A stretch of DNA of 64,000 nt from Lachnospiraceae bacterium (GTDB lineage Bacteria; Bacillota; Clostridia; Lachnospirales; Lachnospiraceae). Location of the stretch: positions 1 through 64,000 of the forward strand of contig JAFVHP010000034.1 of the NCBI GenBank assembly GCA_017474455.1, given 5' to 3'. Every line of letters begins with the position of its first letter. Positions within the stretch are counted from its first letter, which is position 1. Positions 11,101-19,193 of this stretch are shown here, one piece after another. The notes beneath the pieces were generated by a model. The model was not told the origin of the DNA and did no database searches. It saw only the letters and a program-made list of their open reading frames with translations. The position numbers and the translations under genes are program-made.

Positions 11101-11991
11101 CCCATAAGGGCCAAAAATACGGAAACGGATCTTTATCTGCCGGACGAACTGTATACAAAAGGCAGTATTGCCGTATGTTCCGGCAAGATCGGCAGACCGG
11201 AAGTGTTTATCCCCGTATTTCCCGGGACTAACTGTGAATACGATTCGGAAGCGGCTTTTCTGAACGCAGGCGCCAGGACGAACGTACAGGTGTTCAGGAG
11301 CCGGACCGCCGAAGAGATCAGGGAAAGCGTAAAATGCTTCGGCGATGCGATCGGCAACGCACAGATCGTAATGTTCCCGGGAGGATTTTCAGCCGGCGAC
11401 GAACCGGACGGCTCGGCCAAATTCTTTGCGACTGCGTTCAGGGATGCCTATATCCGGGAGATGCTGCTGGATCTCCTTACCAAAAGGGACGGACTCGTCC
11501 TCGGTATCTGCAACGGCTTCCAGGCTCTGGTGAAGCTGGGACTTCTTCCGTTCGGCAGGATGAACGGCCAGGATGAAGATTCCGCGACCCTGACATTTAA
11601 TACGATCGGCAGGCATATCTCCAGAATGGTCTATACAAAAGCCGCGAGCAATCTTTCTCCCTGGCTTATGAATGTAAAGCCCGGAGATGTTTTCTGCAAT
11701 CCGGCTTCCCACGGTGAAGGCCGTTTTGTAGCAGACAAAGCCGTGCTGGACGAACTGTTCAAAAACGGTCAGATCGCCACCAGGTACTGCGATCCGGACG
11801 GCAATGTGACGATGGACAGCGAATGGAACGTCAACGGCTCATTCGCCGCGATAGAAGGCATCACATCGCCGGACGGCCGCGTGCTCGGCAAAATGCTGCA
11901 CTGTGAGAGAAGAGGCAGTGACATAGCGGTCAATATCAGCGGTGAGCAGGATATGCATCTGTTCGAATCCGGATGTGAATACTTCTCATGA
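8173..11991 (+). CDS. purL: phosphoribosylformylglycinamidine synthase, single-chain type
   Basis: Step 4 of purine synthesis: ATP-dependent amidation of FGAR to FGAM with ammonia from glutamine. At 1272 residues this is the large clostridial single-chain form, with the FGAM synthase core (SDHCRHTTF, KNETHNHPTEIEPFGGA, two ATP-grasp-like AIR-synthase halves) and a C-terminal class I glutaminase. The glutaminase triad is visible: Cys1113 in GICNGFQ, and His1180 and Glu1182 in SHGEGR. A CGGAGGG site precedes the ATG. Its TGA overlaps the ATG of queH (ATGA). Other purine genes except guaB and a divergent PurF paralogue are not in the window. Confidence 0.97.
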   Translation: MSNVRRIYVEKKPQYAVAAGALKEEISDFLGIGAVTGLRRLIRYDVENISDSVFETACRSVFCEPPVDILYTELPEESDTVRIFSVEALPGQFDQRADSAVQCVRFLSAAEDPVIKTAETYIIEGSLTDEEFDRIRSYCINPVDSRESTGPVPETLSEEYPEAEPVKRLDGMTGESDDALKERYDGMSLAMTFADFVCIRDYFRDTEKRDPSLTELKVLDTYWSDHCRHTTFSTVLTDISFEEGVYSEPMEITMQSYLDTRKAVYGEREKPLCLMDLALMGMRKLKADGILTDMEESEENNACTVIVPVEADYGSGPVTEEWLLFFKNETHNHPTEIEPFGGAATCLGGAIRDPLSGRGYVYQAMRVTGAADPTVPVSETLYGKLPQKKLVTGAAKGYSSYGNQIGLATGHVREIYHPGYAAKRMEIGAVMGAAPRKNVRRLSPEPGDAIILLGGRTGRDGIGGATGSSKAHTTDSTLTCGAEVQKGNAPTERKLQRLFRRPEVTQLIKKCNDFGAGGVCVAIGELADGLSVDLDLVPRKYEGLDGTELAISESQERMAVVVAPEDEKAFLDFAGQENLEATTVARVTEEKRLVMYWKNDRIVDISREFLSSNGASQFAQVVVKSPDPSQNIFEQYASGKVGEILEAGADDAFEKALLSSVSDLNTCSQKGLIEMFDSSIGAGTVTMPFGGRYQMTAAQAMTAKIPVLHGKSRDVSVMAYGFDPYISSWSPYHGAIYAVMHSIAKLVASGADLSRLHFTFQEYFGRMTGKPERWGLPFAALLGAYDAQIGFGYASIGGKDSMSGSFEDLDVPPTLVSFAVTMGKSGNIITPELKKKGSQLVRIYIEKDEYDIPVYDDVLSLYNKILGLIGSGEILSASAPDSAGVLPAAVQMAFGNHFGIHFDERVRLSSLFDNAVGEILAEMGPDADKILKNAGIEDFDIIGTVTDGKDGFTHKGGKVSLEDALNAWEAPLSRIFPIRAKNTETDLYLPDELYTKGSIAVCSGKIGRPEVFIPVFPGTNCEYDSEAAFLNAGARTNVQVFRSRTAEEIRESVKCFGDAIGNAQIVMFPGGFSAGDEPDGSAKFFATAFRDAYIREMLLDLLTKRDGLVLGICNGFQALVKLGLLPFGRMNGQDEDSATLTFNTIGRHISRMVYTKAASNLSPWLMNVKPGDVFCNPASHGEGRFVADKAVLDELFKNGQIATRYCDPDGNVTMDSEWNVNGSFAAIEGITSPDGRVLGKMLHCERRGSDIAVNISGEQDMHLFESGCEYFS

Positions 11992-12677
11992 GTGCAAGAA
12001 ACTACGCAAAAGAGTTTGAAGCGATAACGGAGCAGGCCGACAGGGCAGAAAAGGCACCTTCGCTTCTCCTTCATGCCTGCTGTGCCCCATGCTCCAGCAG
12101 ATGCCTTGAACTTCTGCGTGAACATTTTGACGTGACGGTCTATTATTATAATCCGAACATAACTGTTCCGGAAGAATACGAGCACCGGAAAGAAGAGGAA
12201 CTGAGACTGATCAAGGTCCTGAACAGCCAGGTGGAGACGGGATGCTTTCCCGGAATGCATTCCACTGAAAAAGCCGGAAAGATCGGAATTCTGGAAGCAC
12301 CCTATGAGCCGGATGTTTACCTTGATGCAGTGAAGGGACTGGAAAATGAACCGGAAGGCGGTGCACGGTGTGAAAAGTGCTTTGCGCTCAGGCTTTCAAA
12401 GACTGCGCAGGCGGCTGCCCGTTGCGGTTTTGATTATTTTACGACTTCCCTGACAATCAGTCCATTAAAGAACGCGGATCTTTTGAACAGGACCGGTGAA
12501 GAGGCCGCCGCACTAAACGGCGCTGTCTTTCTGCCGTCAGACTTTAAAAAGAAAGACGGATACAAACGGTCTGTCGAACTGTCTTCCATGTTCGGACTGT
12601 ACAGACAGAATTACTGCGGCTGCGTGTTTTCCAGGCAGCCCGATAACAATATCAATGAACGGAGGAGCTTTAATTGA
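11988..12677 (+). CDS. queH: epoxyqueuosine reductase QueH
   Basis: Last step of queuosine synthesis in tRNA: reduction of epoxyqueuosine at position 34, in the QueH family that replaces cobalamin-dependent QueG. Cysteine-rich motifs typical of the family are seen in order: HACCAPCSS (Cys31, 32, 35), RCEKCFALRL in the middle, TTSLTISPLKN, and NYCGCVFS at the C-terminus, consistent with binding iron-sulfur and metal cofactors. Length 229 residues. The start overlaps the purL stop by 4 bases and its stop overlaps the argS TTG start, so all three are probably translated as a coupled set. Confidence 0.92.
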   Translation: MSARNYAKEFEAITEQADRAEKAPSLLLHACCAPCSSRCLELLREHFDVTVYYYNPNITVPEEYEHRKEEELRLIKVLNSQVETGCFPGMHSTEKAGKIGILEAPYEPDVYLDAVKGLENEPEGGARCEKCFALRLSKTAQAAARCGFDYFTTSLTISPLKNADLLNRTGEEAAALNGAVFLPSDFKKKDGYKRSVELSSMFGLYRQNYCGCVFSRQPDNNINERRSFN

Positions 12678-14455
12678 AAAAATGGCTTGATCTTTTAAGC
12701 GAAGAAGCCGGAGCACTGTTCGAAGCAGCAGGTTATGAACGGGAACTGGGAAAGGTGACAGTGTCCAACAGGCCCGACCTGTGTGAGTACCAGTGCAACG
12801 GCGCGATGGCAGCCGCCAAAAAATACAGGAAAGCGCCGATGGCCATTGCACAGGATATCCTGGCCGCCTGGCAGGACAGATCTGTTTTTATGTCCGTTGA
12901 GATCGCACCGCCCGGGTTCCTTAATCTGAAGATCAGCGGAGACTATATCGCGGCATATCTTGACAGGATGGGAAAGGAAGAACGGTTCGGCTGGGAGACC
13001 GGCGGGACAGTCAAAAAGGTCATTCTCGACTATGGCGGGCCCAACGTGGCAAAACCGCTCCATGTCGGCCATCTCAGGTCGGCTGTTATCGGCGAATCCA
13101 TGAAGCATATCATGCGGTACCACGGCGATGATGTGACCGGTGATATCCATCTGGGCGACTGGGGACTGCAGATGGGACTGGTGATCACGGAGCTCAGGAA
13201 AAGGTTGCCGGATCTGGTCTACTTTGACAGGAACTACAGCGGCGAATGGCCAAAAGAAGCGCCGTTCACGGTATCGGAACTGGAAGAGATATATCCCTAT
13301 GCTTCGGCAAAGTCCAAGGAAGACCCTGCTTACTACCGGGAAGCCCTGGAGAATACAAAAGCGCTGCAGGACGGGGATCCCGGCTACAGACAGCTCTGGA
13401 AGCAGATCATCGCGGTATCGACGGATGACATGAAGAAGAACTATGCCCGGCTCAAGGTGGAGTTCGATCTGTGGAACGGGGAGTCTACTGTACATGATCT
13501 GATCCCGGAAATGGCGGAAGAACTTAAGAAGAAGGGCTTTGCTTATGAAAGCGACGGGGCCCTCATCGTCGATGTCGCACGTGATGATGACACCAAGCAG
13601 ATCCCTCCCTGCATGATCTTAAAGTCGGACGGGGCAGCGCTCTATACAACGACCGACCTTGCTACGATCGTCGACAGGGAAGAAAAGTTCCATCCGGATG
13701 AGATCGTATATATCACCGACAAGCGTCAGGAGCTGCATTTTGAACAGGTCTTCAGATGCGCCAAAAAATGCGGTCTCGCTGGGGAAAACACTGTCCTTAA
13801 GCATATCGGTTTCGGGACCGTCAACGGGAAAGACGGGCACGCCCTGAAAACAAGGGACGGCGGAGTCATGCGCCTTGAGACCCTGCTTGACGATATCAAC
13901 GCGGCAATGCTGGAAAAGATCAGCACTAATCCTGATATACCTCCGGAAGAGGCGTCGGCCACGGCTTCTACAGTTGCCCTTTCCGCGGTCAAATACGGTG
14001 ATCTTTCCAACCAGCCGGCAAAGGACTATATATTCGATCTGGATAAGTTTACGTCTTTTGAAGGGGATACCGGTCCTTACATCCTTTACACTATGGTCAG
14101 GATAAGGTCGATACTCCGTAAATATAAAGAAGGCAGGCCGCAAACTTCAGATATTTCTTTCGGGGATATGAAGCTGAATTCCCCGCTGCCTTCACCTGAA
14201 AAAGATCTGATGACCGGGCTGGCCGGAATGAATACGATGCTGGATGAAGCATATCAGGACCTCGCGCCTAACAGGATCTGCGCGTTCATGTACCAGATAT
14301 GCAATGAGGTCAACAGCTTTTATCATGCCACCAGGATACTTTCCGAACAGGATGAAGAAAAACAGCAGGGATATCTAGCGCTCCTTTATCTTTGCGACCG
14401 GGTGCTTTCCTGCTGCACGGCGCTGCTCGGATTTGATGTGCCCGACAGGATGTGA
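12674..14455 (+). CDS. argS: arginyl-tRNA synthetase
   Basis: Class I synthetase that charges tRNA-Arg. The 593-residue protein has the ArgRS N-terminal additional domain (about 1-115), the HIGH variant HVGH at 130-133 in NVAKPLHVGHLRSAVIGE, a TRDGG loop in place of KMSKS as usual in ArgRS, and the anticodon-binding C-terminal helical domain ending at the stop. The start is a TTG at 12674 inside the queH stop (TTGA) with GGAGG 8 bases upstream; the first downstream ATG would remove the conserved N-domain. Confidence 0.96.
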   Translation: MKKWLDLLSEEAGALFEAAGYERELGKVTVSNRPDLCEYQCNGAMAAAKKYRKAPMAIAQDILAAWQDRSVFMSVEIAPPGFLNLKISGDYIAAYLDRMGKEERFGWETGGTVKKVILDYGGPNVAKPLHVGHLRSAVIGESMKHIMRYHGDDVTGDIHLGDWGLQMGLVITELRKRLPDLVYFDRNYSGEWPKEAPFTVSELEEIYPYASAKSKEDPAYYREALENTKALQDGDPGYRQLWKQIIAVSTDDMKKNYARLKVEFDLWNGESTVHDLIPEMAEELKKKGFAYESDGALIVDVARDDDTKQIPPCMILKSDGAALYTTTDLATIVDREEKFHPDEIVYITDKRQELHFEQVFRCAKKCGLAGENTVLKHIGFGTVNGKDGHALKTRDGGVMRLETLLDDINAAMLEKISTNPDIPPEEASATASTVALSAVKYGDLSNQPAKDYIFDLDKFTSFEGDTGPYILYTMVRIRSILRKYKEGRPQTSDISFGDMKLNSPLPSPEKDLMTGLAGMNTMLDEAYQDLAPNRICAFMYQICNEVNSFYHATRILSEQDEEKQQGYLALLYLCDRVLSCCTALLGFDVPDRM

Positions 14456-14549
14456 TCGATTTACAAGCCGTTTCAATTATGATAAAGTGTTCAACAATTC
14501 ATGCTCGTTTGTACAGCTGTGATCGACCGTTATAAGGAGGAAGCTTAAT

Positions 14550-15437
14550 ATGGCTGTGTTTCGCGGCTCCGGTGTTGCTATCGTCACACCGTTCAAGAAA
14601 GACGATCTTACCGTAAACTATGATGCATTTGCGGATATTATAGAAGACCAGATCGAAAAGGGCAGTGATGCGATCGTGGTCTGCGGTTCGACCGGCGAAT
14701 CCGCAACGATGACTGAGCAGGAGCACGTCGAAGTCTGCAAATTCTGTGTGGAACAGGTTAAGGGCAGGCTGCCTGTTGTGGCAGGAAGCGGCTCCAACGA
14801 TACCCGTGTTGCGATCCAGCTTTCCAGGGACATCGCGGCTTTCGGCGCAGATGCGGTCCTTGTGATCACTCCTTATTACAACAAAGCGACGCAGAACGGG
14901 CTTTACGCGCACTTTATGGCGATCGACAGCGAAGTCGATGTTCCGATCATCATGTATAATGTCCCTTCCAGGACAGGATGCAACCTTACCCCCGCCACCT
15001 CGGCCAGGATATTCAGGGATTCAAAGCATGTTAAAGGGATCAAGGAAGCCAGCGGCAATATATCGCAGGTCGTTGAGCTGATGACACTGACCGACGGCAT
15101 GATCGACCTGTATTCGGGAAATGACGACCAGGTCGTTCCGCTTCTGTCAATGGGCGGGATCGGTGTTATTTCTGTTGTTGCCAATGTCGCACCCAAGGCG
15201 ATGCATGATATGTGCGAATTGTATTTTGAAGGCAGGATCGAAGAGGCCGCAAAACTCCAGAGAGACACTTTTGAACTCTTCAGCGCCCTGTTTTCGGAAG
15301 TGAATCCCATCCCGGTCAAAAAAGCCGTCGAACTGATGGGATTCGAGCCCGGCCCCTTAAGGATGCCGCTGACGGAACTGGAGAGCGCGCATGTCGAACA
15401 GCTTAAGAAAGCCATGCACGGATTCGGGATCATATAA
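14550..15437 (+). CDS. dapA: 4-hydroxy-tetrahydrodipicolinate synthase
   Basis: First committed step of lysine and diaminopimelate synthesis: condensation of aspartate semialdehyde with pyruvate. The 295-residue TIM barrel shows GSTGESATM, the YYNKA loop, the catalytic tyrosine in IMYNVPSRTG and the Schiff-base lysine K165 in VKGIKEASGN. A perfect AAGGAGG lies 8 bases before the ATG. The 94-base gap after argS has no clear terminator or promoter that I can defend. dapB and hisA follow in the same direction. Confidence 0.97.
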   Translation: MAVFRGSGVAIVTPFKKDDLTVNYDAFADIIEDQIEKGSDAIVVCGSTGESATMTEQEHVEVCKFCVEQVKGRLPVVAGSGSNDTRVAIQLSRDIAAFGADAVLVITPYYNKATQNGLYAHFMAIDSEVDVPIIMYNVPSRTGCNLTPATSARIFRDSKHVKGIKEASGNISQVVELMTLTDGMIDLYSGNDDQVVPLLSMGGIGVISVVANVAPKAMHDMCELYFEGRIEEAAKLQRDTFELFSALFSEVNPIPVKKAVELMGFEPGPLRMPLTELESAHVEQLKKAMHGFGII

Positions 15438-15452
15438 GGAGGCCAGACTGAT

Positions 15453-16214
15453 ATGGTGAAAATACTGCTTGTCGGCTGCCTTGGCAGAATGGGCAGGATC
15501 ATTACCGGTCTTGCTTCCGGTTCAGACAATATCACGGTCGTCGAAGGGGTAGACCAGTATGCCGGCACTGCCAGGGATGCGGATTATCCGGTCAGGACAT
15601 CCTTATCTGACTGTGACCGGGATGCGGATGTGCTGGTCGATTTTTCAAATGCCGGCGCCCTCAGTGAGATACTTGACTATATATGCGGCAGAAATATGCC
15701 TGCGGTATTGTGTGCCACGGGCTACAGCCCGGAACAGCTGGATGAAATTCAGAAAGCTTCGGAAAAATGCGCGATACTGCGTTCCAGCAACATGTCGATC
15801 GGCATCAACCTTATCGAAGAACTTCTGGAAGAAATATCCGGGAAGCTTCTCGAAGCGGGGTTTGACTGCGAGATAATCGAAAAGCACCATAACCAGAAAC
15901 TGGACGCTCCGAGCGGGACAGCCATCTCACTGGGTGAATCTGTCAGGACAGGCGCAGGCAAAGACCTGGAATTTATCTATGACAGAAGCGCGCGCAGGAA
16001 AAAACGCCCAGCCGGCGAGATCGGTTTCAGTTCCGTAAGAGGCGGCACGATCGTGGGTGAACACGAAGTTATATTCGCAGGCACAGACGAAGTGATCACT
16101 TTAAAGCATGAGGCGTTTTCCAGGGCAGTATTCGGCAAGGGTGCATTGGAAGCAGCCGCATTTCTGAAAGGAAAAGGACCCGGAATGTATTCCATGCGTG
16201 ATGTCCTGAAATAA
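15453..16214 (+). CDS. dapB: 4-hydroxy-tetrahydrodipicolinate reductase
   Basis: Second step of the diaminopimelate branch, using NAD(P)H. The 253-residue protein opens with the Rossmann loop VGCLGRMGR and carries the catalytic histidine pair and lysine in EKHHNQKLDAPSGTA, the DapB signature. AAGGAGG precedes the ATG. It begins 15 bases after dapA, so the two form an operon that supplies lysine and cell-wall precursors. Confidence 0.97.
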   Translation: MVKILLVGCLGRMGRIITGLASGSDNITVVEGVDQYAGTARDADYPVRTSLSDCDRDADVLVDFSNAGALSEILDYICGRNMPAVLCATGYSPEQLDEIQKASEKCAILRSSNMSIGINLIEELLEEISGKLLEAGFDCEIIEKHHNQKLDAPSGTAISLGESVRTGAGKDLEFIYDRSARRKKRPAGEIGFSSVRGGTIVGEHEVIFAGTDEVITLKHEAFSRAVFGKGALEAAAFLKGKGPGMYSMRDVLK

Positions 16215-16231
16215 ACGGCAGGTGATACCGA

Positions 16232-17053
16232 ATGAAGATCCGTCCCTGTATCGATATTCATAACGGGCGCGTAAAACAGATCATAGGTTCGACTCTTACC
16301 GACCCCGGAACGGTCCCTGCCGCTCCGGGATCCGTCGTTATGCAGGGACCGGGGGAGAATTTCGTGTCCGACCGGGGAGCTGCATATTACGCCGGGATCT
16401 ATAAAAAAGAGCATCTCCCCGGCGGACATATCATACTCCTTGATCCGGTTTCCGATACCGGTATGTATGAAGCAGATCTGAGTGAAGCCATACAGGCGCT
16501 TAAAGTCTTTCCGGAAGGAATGCAGATAGGCGGCGGCATTACTGCAGAAAACGCACCCGTCTTTCTGTCTTACGGAGCCTCCCATGTCATTGTGACATCC
16601 TACGTCTTTCATGACGGCAGACTGGATCCGGAACGGCTGAATAAACTGAAAGCCGCAGCCGGCAGGGAGAGACTGGTCCTGGATCTGAGTTGCAGGAAGA
16701 AAGAAGACGGAACATATTATGTGGTCACGGACAGATGGCAGAAGTTTACAGACCTCCCTGTCAGTGTCAGGACACTCGAACTGCTTGCAGAAGAGTGCGG
16801 CGAATTCCTTGTACATGCAGCCGATGTGGAAGGGAAGAAGATGGGGATCGACCTGGAACTTTGCCGGATCCTCGGGGCTTTTGCTTCCGCGGCCGGGTTT
16901 CCTGTCGTTTACGCGGGAGGTGTCCACAGTTATGATGACCTGGATCTGGCCGCATCGGTATCTGATGCTGCTGTTGATGTCACTGTCGGCAGTGCGCTCG
17001 ACCTTTTCGGCGGCAGTCTGTCGCTTGCTGAGCTGAAAGGAGAACAGAAGTGA
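16232..17053 (+). CDS. hisA: ProFAR isomerase HisA of the fungal/eukaryotic (HIS6) type
   Basis: Isomerises ProFAR to PRFAR in histidine synthesis. The 273-residue sequence matches the eukaryotic-type branch rather than the usual bacterial HisA: it starts RPCIDIHNGRVKQIIGSTL and has HIILLDP, MQIGGGI, VIVTSYVF, VLDLSCRK and HAADVEGKKMGID in the order seen in yeast His6, with an acidic residue kept at both barrel catalytic positions (CIDI and DVEG). It stands 17 bases after dapB, outside any histidine operon, and is followed by a terminator. A HisR-type regulator gene (yerC) lies about 530 bases further on. The family assignment is from memory of motifs. Confidence 0.85.
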   Translation: MKIRPCIDIHNGRVKQIIGSTLTDPGTVPAAPGSVVMQGPGENFVSDRGAAYYAGIYKKEHLPGGHIILLDPVSDTGMYEADLSEAIQALKVFPEGMQIGGGITAENAPVFLSYGASHVIVTSYVFHDGRLDPERLNKLKAAAGRERLVLDLSCRKKEDGTYYVVTDRWQKFTDLPVSVRTLELLAEECGEFLVHAADVEGKKMGIDLELCRILGAFASAAGFPVVYAGGVHSYDDLDLAASVSDAAVDVTVGSALDLFGGSLSLAELKGEQK

Positions 17054-17063
17054 TAAACGGAAA

Positions 17064-17092
17064 CAGACCGCTGTCAAAGTGACAGCGGTCTG
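17064..17092 (+). terminator. intrinsic terminator after hisA
   Basis: A perfect 13-bp stem with a 3-base loop (left arm 17064-17076, right arm 17080-17092) lies 11 bases after the hisA stop. The T tract after it is short and interrupted, so termination may be incomplete. Confidence 0.7.
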
Positions 17093-17214
17093 TTGTAATT
17101 ACTAATTATCTATACGATTTCTATATGTTTCATCAAAGGATGCTGTTAGATTCATTCAAATGATTTAGCCATATGATCTATATATAAATTAGTAAGGCGT
17201 GAAGCCAAGAAAGA

Positions 17215-17415
17215 TCAAAGCTTTGTAACGTTAACAGCCTGAGGTCCTTTTTCACCCTGGATAACGTCATACTCAACAGCCTGGCCTTCGTCAAGGGACT
17301 TGAAGCCTTCCATGTTGAGTCCGGAATAATGTACGAATACATCTTTTCCTTCGGCGTCAGAGATGAAGCCGTAGCCCTTCTGGTTGTTAAACCATTTAAC
17401 AGTTCCTTTGTTCAT
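17215..17415 (-). CDS. cold-shock protein, CspA family
   Basis: Single-stranded nucleic-acid-binding protein of 66 residues that melts RNA secondary structure. It begins [16 protein letters not shown], containing RNP1 (KGYGFIS), followed by RNP2 (VFVHY); the rest of the five-stranded barrel is complete. GGAGG lies 7 bases before the ATG on the minus strand, and the leader is roughly 60 bases long. It is the only minus-strand gene between two plus-strand amino-acid operons. Confidence 0.96.
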   Translation of the reverse strand: MNKGTVKWFNNQKGYGFISDAEGKDVFVHYSGLNMEGFKSLDEGQAVEYDVIQGEKGPQAVNVTKL

Positions 17416-17481
17416 TGTGTTACCTCCAACTAAGTGAAAATAAAAATGTGTTATGGCCGTCTAAAAAACGAAACCACGTTA

Positions 17482-17510
17482 AAGATAGCACAGCTGTCAA
17501 CAAAAGTAAA
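17482..17510 (-). promoter_or_regulatory. candidate promoter of the cold-shock gene
   Basis: On the minus strand TTTACT (17505-17510) and an extended -10 box, TGC before TATCTT (17482-17487), are 17 bases apart. A TTGACA also lies in the spacer but has no -10 box at a usable distance. Confidence 0.45.
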
Positions 17511-17543
17511 GAAAATAATGTAGTTTATTTCAGGACTTTCCAG

Positions 17544-17552
17544 TGTTAAAAT
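17544..17552 (+). promoter_or_regulatory. candidate extended -10 box upstream of yerC/hisR
   Basis: TG, one base, then TAAAAT (17547-17552) with no convincing -35 box. The following 20 bases are a nearly symmetrical A/T-rich stretch (about 17553-17568) that would suit an operator for autoregulation, but I cannot assign it. Confidence 0.3.
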
Positions 17553-17587
17553 GTTAAATAATTAAACTATTTTGGGGAGGTATCGAA

Positions 17588-17905
17588 ATGAACAACAAGA
17601 TCAGGACAGACGCTGTCAGACACCTGTTTGAAGCAGTGCTTTGTCTGCGGGACGAGGAAGAATGCTTTGCCTTTTTTGAAGATATATGCACGGTCAACGA
17701 ACTTCTGTCGCTGTCGCAGCGTTTTGAAGTCGCTGCCATGCTCAGGCAGCATGAAACATATCTGAAGATAGCCGAGAAGACGGGGGCTTCTACAGCTACG
17801 ATCAGCCGTGTCAACCGTTCGCTCAACTACGGCAACGATGCGTATGACATGGTGTTTGAAAGAATGAAAAAAAACAATGCGGATGCGGATAAGGACGCTG
17901 AATAA
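17588..17905 (+). CDS. TrpR-related regulator of the YerC/YecD (HisR) family
   Basis: Small DNA-binding protein of 105 residues. The TrpR-like helix-turn-helix is seen in LSLSQRFEVAAML followed by YLKIAEKTGASTATISRVNRSL, which is the family signature. Relatives in Firmicutes have been proposed, from comparative genomics, to control histidine synthesis and transport genes and renamed HisR. The closeness of hisA supports that reading here but does not prove it. GGGGAGG precedes the ATG by 7 bases. Confidence 0.85.
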   Translation: MNNKIRTDAVRHLFEAVLCLRDEEECFAFFEDICTVNELLSLSQRFEVAAMLRQHETYLKIAEKTGASTATISRVNRSLNYGNDAYDMVFERMKKNNADADKDAE

Positions 17906-17907
17906 GG

Positions 17908-17936
17908 TTGCAAATATCGCCTCTTAATGTTACGAT
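17908..17936 (+). promoter_or_regulatory. candidate promoter of hom
   Basis: TTGCAA (17908-17913), 17-base spacer, TACGAT (17931-17936), between the yerC stop and the hom start. Each box matches the consensus in four of six positions. Confidence 0.4.
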
Positions 17937-17978
17937 ATCTTGACTTTGTTGTATTCGCCATGCAGGGAGGAAAGGCAG

Positions 17979-19175
17979 ATGGTATATGCAGCTGTTCTCG
18001 GTTTCGGGACAGTCGGCAGCGGTGTGGTAGAGCTGATTGACAAATATCAGGATATGATAAGGCGTGCGGTCCCGGAAGGGATCTGTGTCAAGTATATCCT
18101 GGATATCCGTACATTTCCTGAAAGCCCTTACGGCCATCTTGTCACAGATGATTTCGAAAAGATCGTAAATGATCCTGATATATCTGTGATCTGTGAAGTA
18201 ATGGGCGGGACAGGTGCTGCTTACCAGTTTACGAAAAGTGCTCTGTCAAAGGGCATCAGTGTCTGTACTTCCAACAAGGAACTTGTCATTACAAAAGGCG
18301 CGGAGCTTATGTCTGTCGCGGCGGAAAACAACTGCCGTTATTATTTTGAAGCCAGTGTGGGCGGCGGGATCCCGCTGATCAGGCCACTGACCGAATGCCT
18401 TGCACAGGAAAAGATAACCGCTGTGACCGGTATCCTGAACGGAACGACCAATTACATGCTGACCCGTATGAGGGATGAAGGCGCTAGTTTTGATGATGTG
18501 CTGAAGCAGGCACAGCAGATGGGTTATGCCGAAAGAGATCCTTCCGCTGATGTGGAAGGCCATGACGCATGCCGTAAGATCTCCATACTTGCTTCTCTTA
18601 TCTGCGGCAGTCAGGTGGATCCCGGACAGGTCCCGTGCAGCGGGATAACGGACGTAATACCCGATGATTTTGAGGCTGCGGGTCTTATGGGGTGCAGGAT
18701 CAGGCTTCTCGGCGATCTGCGTATTAACGGGAACGGGGATATAAATGTGGTCACCGGTCCCTTCATGATCCCTTCCGCACACCCTCTTGCCAGCGTGGAC
18801 GGTGTTTTCAACGCAGTCTGCATCCATGGAGAAATGGTCGATGATGTGATGTTCTATGGCAGGGGAGCCGGCAAGGATGCGACAGCATCGGCAGTAGTCG
18901 CCGATGTGCTCTGTGCTGCCGGACGCGGCGACAGTGCTTCGGGATACGGCTGGAAAGCTGAACTGGCACCTGCATATGATCCGGACCGTGTACTGTACAG
19001 ATATCTTCTGAGGACCGGGAAGGATGATGCCGCTGATCACAAAGATATCGTACGGGTAACGGGCCCTGTAGGAAAAGAAGGTCATATGTATCTTGAGACG
19101 GCTGTTATTTCGGAAACAGCGATGAGGGAGATAGCCCTTTCACTGAACGCTGAGGCAGTCTACAGATTTTTATAA
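17979..19175 (+). CDS. hom: homoserine dehydrogenase
   Basis: Reduces aspartate semialdehyde to homoserine, opening the threonine and methionine branches. The protein is 398 residues: NAD(P) loop GFGTVGSGV at 8-16, TSNKELVITKG, the catalytic region with FEASVGGGIPLI, and GILNGTTNYML. It ends soon after a segment that only loosely resembles an ACT domain, whereas many homologues have 420-440 residues with a clear C-terminal ACT domain, so feedback by threonine may be altered. The ATG at 17979 is preferred over an ATG at 17940 because GGAGG lies 7 bases upstream and the Rossmann strand starts there. Confidence 0.94.
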   Translation: MVYAAVLGFGTVGSGVVELIDKYQDMIRRAVPEGICVKYILDIRTFPESPYGHLVTDDFEKIVNDPDISVICEVMGGTGAAYQFTKSALSKGISVCTSNKELVITKGAELMSVAAENNCRYYFEASVGGGIPLIRPLTECLAQEKITAVTGILNGTTNYMLTRMRDEGASFDDVLKQAQQMGYAERDPSADVEGHDACRKISILASLICGSQVDPGQVPCSGITDVIPDDFEAAGLMGCRIRLLGDLRINGNGDINVVTGPFMIPSAHPLASVDGVFNAVCIHGEMVDDVMFYGRGAGKDATASAVVADVLCAAGRGDSASGYGWKAELAPAYDPDRVLYRYLLRTGKDDAADHKDIVRVTGPVGKEGHMYLETAVISETAMREIALSLNAEAVYRFL

Positions 19176-19193
19176 TAATGTCCGGGGGATTTC

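Noticed and set aside
14456-14549. T-box leader or promoter before dapA
   Set aside because: No T-box sequence is present and the best -10-like boxes are too close to the Shine-Dalgarno or lack a -35.
15977-17077. 366-codon minus-strand frame across dapB and hisA
   Set aside because: It is a shadow of two well-supported genes, low-complexity in composition, and runs through the hisA terminator arm region.
18246-19085. 279-codon minus-strand frame in hom
   Set aside because: Antisense to a full homoserine dehydrogenase; no family features.
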